Positions 50,804-58,554 of a stretch of 61,373 bases of DNA are shown piece after piece (within the stretch, counting starts at the first letter, position 1; every line of letters begins with the position of its first letter). A program made the translations under genes and the position numbers. The DNA is from Ruminococcus sp. (lineage in GTDB: Bacteria; Bacillota; Clostridia; Oscillospirales; Ruminococcaceae). A model generated the notes under the pieces. The model was not told where the DNA came from and made no database searches. It saw only the letters and a program-made list of their open reading frames with translations. Location of the stretch: NCBI GenBank assembly GCA_015066975.1, contig SVNI01000002.1:63204-124576 (forward strand). The letters run 5' to 3'.

Positions 50804-50904
50804 TAGCTTTTTGATAAAATTTTATAAACAAATCCGGCGGAAAATTCATATTACATGTAAAAATGCTATTGATGACATTTTTCCTCATGATAAAAAATTT
50901 TTTC

Positions 50905-52020
50905 TTATATGTTATTCTCCGGAACGGCATACAGATTCAAATCCCATGCAGGAATATACAGTCTGTGACGGATGTAGAATTTATATTTCGGATTCAGCTT
51001 TCTGACCAGCAAAGGCAGTTCAAACAAATCCTGATTCCGGTGATAAATCGAAACCGATAACTTCGGGCTGTACTGATATATGCTCCGGGATGCCCCCCAG
51101 AGTGCTTCACGCTCGAAACCTTCCACATCCATTTTGAGCATGGTTAAAGGCTGACCTTTCATCAGGCCATCCACGCTGACTGCCTGAATTCTTTCCCCGT
51201 CCGGCGAAAGAACAGACTGTCTTCCCGATTTGGAACTGAACGGCAGTTCTGTATCTTTGCACCATGCCACGCACTGATGCGCTTTGATATGCTTCAGATT
51301 ATTTTCTTCAATATAGCGTTCTAATTTCTTGAAATTTCTCCTGTCCGGCTCAACTGCGTGAATCATATAATATTTCTGGTTGGTATAATTCAGCAGTTCC
51401 CTGACAGTATCGCCGTTATATGCACCCAAATCCACGAAAGTTTCATTTCGGGACGGCCTGAGCACTGTCCGGAAAATCTGTTCCGGCGATGCCGAAATTG
51501 TCTCCAGATAGCGGATATTTCCGCTGATTTTGTATTGCAGTACATCCAGATATACGCGCCGGGATTCATCATCTGCGAGCATTCTGTAAACCTGATTGAA
51601 TTCCTGCAAATGCTCCAGAAAATACTGATATGTAAATAATCCGTCTCCGATAACAGGCACATCCGGCGCATACAGTGTATGCTTGTGAGAGAGTTTCCGG
51701 ATATACTGCACCAGTTCCGGATAGCCTGCCGCAAAGGCAAGCACTATCACGAAATTATCGACATTTTCTTCGATTTCGGATAATTTATGCACTTTGAATT
51801 CGGCGAACGAATGCCCCCGGACAAATTCATCACTTGCGAAAATTCCAGAAACTGGTATGCCGTACTGTTTGAATACCGACATGATTTTGACTGCACCGTC
51901 TCCCATGCCATAGATGAAAATAGGACGTTTTTCCTGTCTGAGACGTTCCCAGCAGGATTTTGTTTCAGTGACAAGGCTTTCCAGTCCTGCCCCTTTCGGG
52001 GGAAATGCAGTTACATTCAT
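50905..52020 (-). CDS. FkbM-family methyltransferase
   Basis: 371 residues from the ATG at 52020 (AAAGGA about nine bases upstream); a longer in-frame reading has no ribosome site. The N-terminal 140 residues look like a nucleotide-sugar-type Rossmann segment (PIFIYGMGDGAVKIMSVFKQYGIPVSG). The C-terminal methyltransferase shows ETFVDLGAYNGDTVRELLNY (SAM motif I), HAVEPDRRNFKKLERYI and the FkbM MLKMDVEGFEREALWGA. Members methylate sugars or glycan chains, here perhaps a surface polysaccharide. It is separated from the next gene by a hairpin. Confidence 0.9.
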   Translation of the reverse strand: MNVTAFPPKGAGLESLVTETKSCWERLRQEKRPIFIYGMGDGAVKIMSVFKQYGIPVSGIFASDEFVRGHSFAEFKVHKLSEIEENVDNFVIVLAFAAGYPELVQYIRKLSHKHTLYAPDVPVIGDGLFTYQYFLEHLQEFNQVYRMLADDESRRVYLDVLQYKISGNIRYLETISASPEQIFRTVLRPSRNETFVDLGAYNGDTVRELLNYTNQKYYMIHAVEPDRRNFKKLERYIEENNLKHIKAHQCVAWCKDTELPFSSKSGRQSVLSPDGERIQAVSVDGLMKGQPLTMLKMDVEGFEREALWGASRSIYQYSPKLSVSIYHRNQDLFELPLLVRKLNPKYKFYIRHRLYIPAWDLNLYAVPENNI

Positions 52021-52063
52021 GTGATAGTGTTCCTTTCCTAAATTAATTATCAATTATCAGAAG

Positions 52064-52090
52064 AAACAGACCAGCTTTTGGTCTGTTTTT
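52064..52090 (-). terminator. Hairpin after the PH-like gene
   Basis: Nine-base arms 52064-52072 and 52080-52088 with loop AGCTTTT; the plus side has a T-run, the minus side only a short one. It probably ends the GH31/PH-like transcript ahead of the FkbM gene. Confidence 0.6.
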
Positions 52091-52123
52091 CTGAACATTT
52101 TGTTCTGACTGCCATAATCATAG

Positions 52124-52552
52124 TTAATCATTATCGCTGTCATTAGCATCCTCATCATTGTTATCATAGTCATCATGATGAGGATGCATTGACGGTGCGC
52201 CGTAGAGGTCACGCCCTCTTGTGCCGTATTTATCACGAGCCTGATTGACATATTTATCGAATAAATTCATCACTTCACGGGGATTCTTGACAATCATATC
52301 GAATTCGGGAAGGCTGACATCACGACTGCAAATATGCACCACACCACAGCCGACAATTCTCTGACCGAACGTCTGTTTCAGACGTTTGTCTGTAATTTTG
52401 TATAAATCAATTTCGTCCTCTGTGATATTCAGAAAACCTGTCCGGCAGATAAGTTTTGTTTCTGTCAGATAGTAGACCGTAAAAGACCACGGTAAGCCTA
52501 AAAATGTTCTTTTCCTGTCTTTCCAGATATATTCAAATTCTTCTTTTGCCAT
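52124..52552 (-). CDS. PH-like (bPH_2) domain protein
   Basis: 142 residues. Compact beta domain: YIWKDRKRTFLGLPWSFTVYYLTETKLICRTGFLNITEDEIDLYKITDKRL and GVVHICSRDVSLPEFDMI, which resembles bacterial PH domains of the YdbS/bPH_2 type. The C-terminal tail is strongly acidic (DDYDNNDEDANDSDND). No membrane segment. It starts 37 bases after the GH31 gene on the same strand and is likely co-transcribed. Function unknown. Confidence 0.75.
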   Translation of the reverse strand: MAKEEFEYIWKDRKRTFLGLPWSFTVYYLTETKLICRTGFLNITEDEIDLYKITDKRLKQTFGQRIVGCGVVHICSRDVSLPEFDMIVKNPREVMNLFDKYVNQARDKYGTRGRDLYGAPSMHPHHDDYDNNDEDANDSDND

Positions 52553-52589
52553 GATGAAAACTCCTTTCTGCCGGACAGAGAGATTTTAA

Positions 52590-54941
52590 TTATAAAATTG
52601 CTTTTGTGATGCCGTTGCCCATAACAACAGACTTTCCGCCAAACAGGGTAACTGTGAAAGCTTTATCCGTTTCAGAAGCAGTCACTTCTACTTTATCGCC
52701 TGTTCTGGTAGCAGAGACAGTCAATTCCAGTTCTGCATCACTGTTATAAATTTTGGCTTCGGCAGTTTTGCCGTCTTCCAGATTGTAGATAACAGCTTCT
52801 GCATTCTGAACATAATCATAGACACTGTTTTTCTTGAAATCGCCGTATACAACAATCGAATTTGGCTTTGCAAGAACGGGCATTTCGAGGAAACTGCATA
52901 CTCTGTGGATATATCTTCCGCCTTCGTAGGTTTCGCCTGTGATGATGTCTGTCCATTTTCCGGCCGGAAGATAAACATCAGCTGTTCCGGCAGAATTCAT
53001 CACCGGTGCGCAGAGCAGATTATCACCAAGCATATACTGCTTGTCGAGATAAGGAACAGCAGGGTCATCAGCATAGGAGAGAACCATCGCTCTCATCATT
53101 GGAATACCGGTTTCATGTGTCTTGACTGCCTGACTGAACAGATATGGCATCAGTCTGCCTTTCAGCTTTGTGAAGAAGCGCAGAACTGCACATGCATTTT
53201 CGGGATTATCGGGAGTATCTTCTTCATAAGCCCACGGCACACGGTAAGAGGTTGAGCCGTGCAGTCTGGAATGGCTGGACATCAGACCGAATGCGCACCA
53301 ACGCTTATAGACATCCGCAGAAGCTGTCTGTTCAAAACCGCCGATATCGTGAGAAAAATAGCCGAAACCGGATGCACACAGGCTCAGACCGCCCCGGAGG
53401 GTTTCTGCAATGGAGGTATATTCAGCAGAGCAGTCACCGCCCCAGTGAACCGGGAACTTCTGACCGCCGACTGTCGCACTTCTCGCAAACAGGCAGGCTT
53501 TATTCTTGCCGTTATAGGCTTCCAGCGTCTCGAAAACAACTTTGTTATACAGATAAGTATAATAATTATGCATAGCTATCGGGTCAGAACCGTCGAAATA
53601 TTTCACATTTGTCGGAATTCTTTCGCCGAAGTCGGTCTTAATAGCATCCACACCAGTTTCCAGAATCTTTCTGAGATTATCAGCAAACCATTTGCAGGCA
53701 TCCGGATTGGTGAAATCGACAATCGCCATCGAGGGCTGCCAGAGGTCAGTCTGGAAAATGCTTCCATCCAGATTATGAATAAAATAGCCTTTTTCTGCGC
53801 CTTCGTCGAATAATCTGGAACGCTGGGAAATATAGGGATTAATCCAGCAGCAAGTGCCGAGTCCTTTTTCATGCAGTCTCCTGAGCATAGCAGGCGGGTC
53901 AGGGAAATTATTCGTATCCCACTCAAAATTTGTCCATTCATAGCCTTTCATCCAGAAGCAGTCAAAATGGAACATCTGGAGCGGAATATCACGCTTGAAC
54001 ATGCCGTCGATAAATTCATTGACAGTTTCTTCGTTATAATCCGTTGTGAAAGAAGTAGACAGCCACAGACCGAATGTATTTGCCGGAGGAAGGGCGGGTT
54101 TTCCGGTCAGGTCGGTATATTTGACAAGAACCTGTTCCAGGTTTTCACCGCCGAAGAAATAATATTCCATTTCTTCGCCGGGGAGCGTCATAGAGACCTT
54201 GGAAACCGTATCAGAAGCGACTTCATAGGAAACTTTTCCGGAACTGTTTACCAGTACGCCATACCCTCTGGAAGATACATAGAACGGAATGGATTTATAG
54301 CTTTGTTCGGAGCATGTACCGCCGTCAGCGTTCCAGATTTCGACATTCTGGCCATTCTTGACAAATGTTGTGAACTTTTCACCGAAGCCGTAGATGCATT
54401 CGCCGACATCTAATAATAACTGTTCGCGGATATAGGTACTTCTGGTATCAACAGGGTCATTAAAGAACTGGTCATCTGCCTGTACAGATACACGCGCCGC
54501 AGCATGGAACTGATTTTCTTCAATATAGCTGGTAGACCGCCATGCACCGCCGGTGAGTCTCTTTCCGTCGTAGGAGAATTCCACATCCCAGTCAAAAGCC
54601 TTTTTGATTCTGACTTTTGTCTTTCCGGCAGTCATTTCGATAAAATCATCAGTTTCATGAATTTCAGCCTGATAATTTTTTGGTTCATTGAGTTCAAATT
54701 TAGGCTGATTCTTGACAGTGCCCTTGTGATGTACAATATGCACTTTGACAGTATCATCTGCAACGGCAGTATACGTAATTTCGAGTGTAACGCCCCCCAG
54801 CGTCATAGCACGGTTATAAATCGCATTGGTAGTCGCAAAGACAGTAATTGAATTTGCATTGTGTGTGACTTCATAAGCCTGTGTGGCATAATACACCTGA
54901 TAGCCTTTCTTATTAAGCCACAGTCCGTCGGAAAATTTCAT
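52590..54941 (-). CDS. yicI: Alpha-xylosidase, GH31
   Basis: 783 residues, the YicI size, no signal peptide, cytosolic. Releases alpha-xylose from xyloglucan oligosaccharides. Catalytic nucleophile in IKTDFGERIPTN, acid/base in HWGGDCSAEYTSIAETLRGGLSL, plus WINPYISQRSRLF and FHFDCFWMKGYEWTNFEWD in the active-site face. The N-terminal 250 residues form a beta-sandwich domain. It has a consensus-type promoter and opens a unit with the PH-like gene. Its role fits an intracellular end-step of hemicellulose breakdown, after extracellular enzymes such as the xylanase at the right edge. Confidence 0.96.
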   Translation of the reverse strand: MKFSDGLWLNKKGYQVYYATQAYEVTHNANSITVFATTNAIYNRAMTLGGVTLEITYTAVADDTVKVHIVHHKGTVKNQPKFELNEPKNYQAEIHETDDFIEMTAGKTKVRIKKAFDWDVEFSYDGKRLTGGAWRSTSYIEENQFHAAARVSVQADDQFFNDPVDTRSTYIREQLLLDVGECIYGFGEKFTTFVKNGQNVEIWNADGGTCSEQSYKSIPFYVSSRGYGVLVNSSGKVSYEVASDTVSKVSMTLPGEEMEYYFFGGENLEQVLVKYTDLTGKPALPPANTFGLWLSTSFTTDYNEETVNEFIDGMFKRDIPLQMFHFDCFWMKGYEWTNFEWDTNNFPDPPAMLRRLHEKGLGTCCWINPYISQRSRLFDEGAEKGYFIHNLDGSIFQTDLWQPSMAIVDFTNPDACKWFADNLRKILETGVDAIKTDFGERIPTNVKYFDGSDPIAMHNYYTYLYNKVVFETLEAYNGKNKACLFARSATVGGQKFPVHWGGDCSAEYTSIAETLRGGLSLCASGFGYFSHDIGGFEQTASADVYKRWCAFGLMSSHSRLHGSTSYRVPWAYEEDTPDNPENACAVLRFFTKLKGRLMPYLFSQAVKTHETGIPMMRAMVLSYADDPAVPYLDKQYMLGDNLLCAPVMNSAGTADVYLPAGKWTDIITGETYEGGRYIHRVCSFLEMPVLAKPNSIVVYGDFKKNSVYDYVQNAEAVIYNLEDGKTAEAKIYNSDAELELTVSATRTGDKVEVTASETDKAFTVTLFGGKSVVMGNGITKAIL

Positions 54942-54989
54942 ATTTTTTTCATACCTCCAGTAAAAATATTCGTGCGCAGTTATATTTTT

Positions 54990-55018
54990 ATTTTAGCATA
55001 TCGCATATTAAAAGTCAA
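54990..55018 (-). promoter_or_regulatory. Promoter of the GH31 gene
   Basis: Minus strand TTGACT (55013-55018), 17-base spacer, TAAAAT (54990-54995). Confidence 0.85.
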
Positions 55019-55140
55019 GCATTTTTGTAAGATATTCCGGAAAAGCCCCTTCCGGAACGGCATTCTGAAACTGTGCAGAATGCTGTATCCAGAGCCTTTG
55101 CAAACGCAAAAAGCTGTGCAGTATCACAAACGCTGTTCAC

Positions 55141-55169
55141 TTGATTTTTTTTTGCTTTTATGCTATAAT
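55141..55169 (+). promoter_or_regulatory. Promoter of the UDP-sugar pyrophosphorylase gene
   Basis: TTGATT (55141-55146), 17-base spacer, TATAAT (55164-55169). Confidence 0.82.
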
Positions 55170-55205
55170 ATAAATAACTATAATTTTTAGCAAGGACTGA
55201 TGAAC

Positions 55206-56438
55206 ATGAATTATACTGAAGCAAAAGCAAAACTGGATGCCTGCGGTCAGACACATCTGCTCAGATTTTATGATACGCTCTCCGATACAGAACAGTATCA
55301 GCTTCTGGAACAGATTTCTGCACTGGATACGCATCTGCTTGACGTGTTCAATGCTTACAAGGGCGAGGGCGAAGCACCCAGAGGAAAATTAGAACCCCTC
55401 GGTGCACTGACTCTCGAAGAAATCAGCGAAAATAAAAATAAATTTGAATCGGCCGGACTGGATGCCATCCGTCAGGGAAAAATCGGCGCAGTTCTGCTTG
55501 CCGGCGGTATGGGAACACGTCTCGGATTCGATAAGCCTAAGGGCATGTATAATATCGGACTGACAAAACAGCTTTCTATTTTTGAATGCTTAATCAATAA
55601 TCTGATGGAAGTTGTGGACAAAGCCGGTTCTTTCGTGCCGTTATTCGTCATGACAAGTGAGAAAAACGACGACGATACCAGAGAATTCTTTGAGGAAAAT
55701 AAATATTTCGGCTATAATCCGGAATATGTGCATTTCTTCATTCAGGAGATGGCACCTGCCGTTGACCCTGACGGCAATATTCTGCTTGAAGAAAAAGGCA
55801 GAATTGCCACTTCCCCGAACGGAAACGGCGGATGGTTCACGTCGCTTGCCAAAGCCGGTCTGCTGAATCTGCTTCAGCGTGAAGGGATTGAATGGCTGAA
55901 CGTCTTCGCTGTTGATAACGTTCTCCAGAAAATCGCTGACCCCTGCTTTGTCGGTGCAACACTTCTGTCAGGCTGTGAATCCGGCAGTAAAGTCGTCAGC
56001 AAGGCTGACCCGCAGGAACGTGTCGGCGTGCTTTGTCTCGAAGACGGCAGACCCTCTATCGTAGAATATTACGAAATGACAGAAGAAATGATTCATAACA
56101 GAGAAGCTGACGGCAGACTTTCTTATAATTACGGTGTCATTCTGAATTATCTGTTCCGCGTGGACAGACTCACCGAACTCATGAATGATAAGCTCCAGAT
56201 TCATGTAGTCAACAAGAAAGTCCCCTATGTTGACGAAAACGGCACACTCATTAAGCCGGAAAAACCCAATGCCTACAAGTTCGAGACACTCGTGCTTGAC
56301 ATGATTCACATGCAGAATAGCTGTCTTTCTTATGAAGTTGACCGCACAAAAGAGTTTGCGCCTGTCAAGAATCCGGATGGGGTTGATTCTGTTGTTTCTG
56401 CACGCGAACTGCTTCAGCGCAACGGCGTGGCACTCTGA
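55206..56438 (+). CDS. UDP-sugar pyrophosphorylase (UDPGP/UAP1 type)
   Basis: 410 residues from the ATG at 55206; AAGGA lies eight bases upstream, and an ATG two codons earlier is too close to it. Eukaryotic-type nucleotidyltransferase: the UTP loop LLAGGMGTRLGFDKPKGMYNIG, then FVMTSEKNDDDTREFF, HFFIQEMAPAVDPDGNILLE, SPNGNGGWFTSL and NVFAVDNVLQKIADP. It makes UDP-GlcNAc or UDP-glucose from UTP and the sugar 1-phosphate; which one cannot be decided. The product feeds wall or exopolysaccharide synthesis. A GNAT gene follows 11 bases later. Confidence 0.93.
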   Translation: MNYTEAKAKLDACGQTHLLRFYDTLSDTEQYQLLEQISALDTHLLDVFNAYKGEGEAPRGKLEPLGALTLEEISENKNKFESAGLDAIRQGKIGAVLLAGGMGTRLGFDKPKGMYNIGLTKQLSIFECLINNLMEVVDKAGSFVPLFVMTSEKNDDDTREFFEENKYFGYNPEYVHFFIQEMAPAVDPDGNILLEEKGRIATSPNGNGGWFTSLAKAGLLNLLQREGIEWLNVFAVDNVLQKIADPCFVGATLLSGCESGSKVVSKADPQERVGVLCLEDGRPSIVEYYEMTEEMIHNREADGRLSYNYGVILNYLFRVDRLTELMNDKLQIHVVNKKVPYVDENGTLIKPEKPNAYKFETLVLDMIHMQNSCLSYEVDRTKEFAPVKNPDGVDSVVSARELLQRNGVAL

Positions 56439-56449
56439 CGGAGGCGGCT

Positions 56450-56920
56450 ATGAAAATTACAAGAGCGGCTGTCAAAGACATTCCGAATATCAATCGTCTG
56501 CTTCATCAGGTGCTTTCCGTGCATCATAACGGAAGACCGGATTTATTCAAAGCCAACTGCAAAAAATACACCAATCCGGAATTAAAAGCCATCCTGAAAG
56601 ACGATTCCAGACCTGTATTTGTCGCCTTTGATGATGCCGGGAATCTGGTGGGATATGTATTCTGTATTCTGGAAGTCTACAAGAATGATAATATCAATAC
56701 AGACAGAAAAACGCTCTATATTGATGACTTATGTGTCGAAGCCCTGATGAGAGGCAGACATATTGGAAAAGAATTATATCAATATGTACTGAACTATGCA
56801 AGAAGCATTGACTGCTATAATGTCACGCTGAATGTATGGTCATGCAATCCGGATGCTTCGGCCTTTTATCAGGCAATGGGCATGAAGCCCTACAAAATCG
56901 GCATGGAAACAATTTTATAA
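56450..56920 (+). CDS. GNAT-family acetyltransferase
   Basis: 156 residues. GNAT fold: ITRAAVKDIPNINRLLHQVL at the N-terminus, VFVAFDDAGNLVGYVFCILE (strand 4) and the acetyl-CoA loop LCVEALMRGRHIGKELYQYVLNYA (R/Q-x2-G-x-G/A pattern), then VTLNVWSCNPDASAFYQAMGM. The substrate is unknown. Its start is 11 bases after the UDP-sugar pyrophosphorylase stop, with GGAGG; the two are probably co-transcribed. Confidence 0.92.
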   Translation: MKITRAAVKDIPNINRLLHQVLSVHHNGRPDLFKANCKKYTNPELKAILKDDSRPVFVAFDDAGNLVGYVFCILEVYKNDNINTDRKTLYIDDLCVEALMRGRHIGKELYQYVLNYARSIDCYNVTLNVWSCNPDASAFYQAMGMKPYKIGMETIL

Positions 56921-56933
56921 ATTCTGAAGCATA

Positions 56934-56965
56934 AAATCCTCTGTCAGAACCGACAGAGGATTTTT
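56934..56965. terminator. Bidirectional terminator
   Basis: Twelve-base arms 56934-56945 and 56952-56963 (AAATCCTCTGTC and its complement) then a T-run, between converging genes. Confidence 0.87.
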
Positions 56966-58416
56966 CAGAATGTCATGTAATTCCCGGCTGTTTTTTTGCT
57001 AATATAAATCTTTTCATCAGTATTTTGATATAATTCAGAAAAATCTGTCCAATGCTTTCCGTTATACAAGGTTATACCTCCGCTGACGGACAAACTCAGG
57101 CCGGATACGTCCGGAATTTCGGCGGAATCTATCAGAGAAAATAATCTTTCTGTAAAGCTGTCAGCTTCCTGTTGTGTGCAGACACCATTCAGAAAGACGA
57201 CAAATTCATCACCGCCCAAGCGCATGACGATATCTTCTTTCCGTGAAGCATTTTCCAGAATCCGGGCGACAGCGATAATCACTTTATCTCCGGTATCATG
57301 CCCGTAAGTATCATTGATAGATTTGAACTTATCCACATCCAGCATCATGAACGCACCGGGCATTTTCTGTTCTAATCTTTCAGAAATTTTCGCTTCTCCT
57401 GTTCCACGGTTATAGATTCCCGTCAGTGCATCACGTTCCGAAAGATTCAGCAATCTGTTAATTTGTTCCTGTCCGTTCTTGATATGATTGAGTATCAGCA
57501 GAATCACCAGAATAAACACCAGTATCCCGAATGGTGCAAAGAAATAAATATAACGCAGTTTTCCGAACAATGCAGAAGAATCACACACATACACATAATC
57601 CCATCCGGCAGTAAGCGGATGCACAAACACAAGATAATTCTGCCCTTCGTAACTGATTTCTGCATAATTCCCTTTCAGATTTTTGGCTTCTTCCAAAAAA
57701 CGTCTCTGTTTTTTCTGATAATTTTCAGAGCTGTCATCCGGTTCGCTGGAAACAATCAGAATATTTCTCTCCCTGTCGAAAATTCCGGCGAACATCACAT
57801 TTTCTTCTTCCATAGCAGAATCCACTTTTTCCTGAAGGCTTGTCAATGCAAGGTCAAACGCAATAACGCTTTCGGGGTCATCTTCCAGAGTCTGTGAGAG
57901 GGTAATACATTTCTGACCGCTTTCGGCATCAATATAGGGCGATACATAGACGAGCTTTTCTGGGTTCTGTACTGCTTTGGTATACCAGGGACGTTTCTGA
58001 GGCTGATAGCTTTCATCTGGTATCCAGCCGTGGCCGTCCAGATAATTCCCGTAGATATAGCCGTAAATTCCGGCGATATTATCCTGAATATAAGACATGA
58101 ACGTATCTGTCATAATCATAATAGATTCCAGAAGCTGTTCTTTGGATGCGCCTTTCTGATGCTGTACATAAATATTCTGTCTGCTGAATGTTACCGCATT
58201 GATAGCTGTATCCAGATAAAAACTGACTTTTGCCGAGGCACTCTGCACCTGATTCAACTGAATCTGAATGATATTATTTCTGGCACTGCTGTAGAGCGTC
58301 TGAAACAGTCCGGCGAACAACAGGGTAAACACTATCATGACAGAAACCAGAAATACTATCACCTTGTTGAACGCACCGCTTTTTTCAGCCTTTTTTTTCT
58401 TCTTGAAAAAATGCAA
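56965..58416 (-). CDS. Membrane diguanylate cyclase (dCache, GGDEF)
   Basis: 483 residues. Lys-rich N-terminus, membrane helix (about 18-40), a dCache-like extracytoplasmic sensor (about 45-285; RPWYTKAVQNPEKLVYVSPYID is typical), second helix (about 290-312) and GGDEF domain (about 325-480) with ERDALTGIYNRGTG, MLDVDKFKSINDTYGHDTGD and the active site MRLGGDEFVV. It should make c-di-GMP in response to an external ligand, independently of the cyclase at 18878-20719. Single gene with its own promoter. Confidence 0.94.
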   Translation of the reverse strand: MHFFKKKKKAEKSGAFNKVIVFLVSVMIVFTLLFAGLFQTLYSSARNNIIQIQLNQVQSASAKVSFYLDTAINAVTFSRQNIYVQHQKGASKEQLLESIMIMTDTFMSYIQDNIAGIYGYIYGNYLDGHGWIPDESYQPQKRPWYTKAVQNPEKLVYVSPYIDAESGQKCITLSQTLEDDPESVIAFDLALTSLQEKVDSAMEEENVMFAGIFDRERNILIVSSEPDDSSENYQKKQRRFLEEAKNLKGNYAEISYEGQNYLVFVHPLTAGWDYVYVCDSSALFGKLRYIYFFAPFGILVFILVILLILNHIKNGQEQINRLLNLSERDALTGIYNRGTGEAKISERLEQKMPGAFMMLDVDKFKSINDTYGHDTGDKVIIAVARILENASRKEDIVMRLGGDEFVVFLNGVCTQQEADSFTERLFSLIDSAEIPDVSGLSLSVSGGITLYNGKHWTDFSELYQNTDEKIYISKKTAGNYMTF

Positions 58417-58449
58417 TTCGAAATGCTCCTTTCCTGAATCATTATTAAA

Positions 58450-58478
58450 ATTATACCTGATATTCTGTTTTCTGTCAA
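58450..58478 (-). promoter_or_regulatory. Promoter of the second diguanylate cyclase gene
   Basis: Minus strand TTGACA (58473-58478), 17-base spacer, TATAAT (58450-58455): exact consensus. Confidence 0.92.
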
Positions 58479-58494
58479 GTAGTGAATATTATAC

Positions 58495-58531
58495 AAAAGC
58501 AACTCCCCTGACAGGCAGGGGAATTGCTTTT
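58495..58531 (-). terminator. Terminator of the xylanase gene
   Basis: Arms 58495-58510 and 58516-58531 around ACAGG with one mismatch; the minus transcript ends in a U-rich stretch. Confidence 0.85.
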
Positions 58532-58554
58532 TCTGAGATTATTTCGGAGAATGA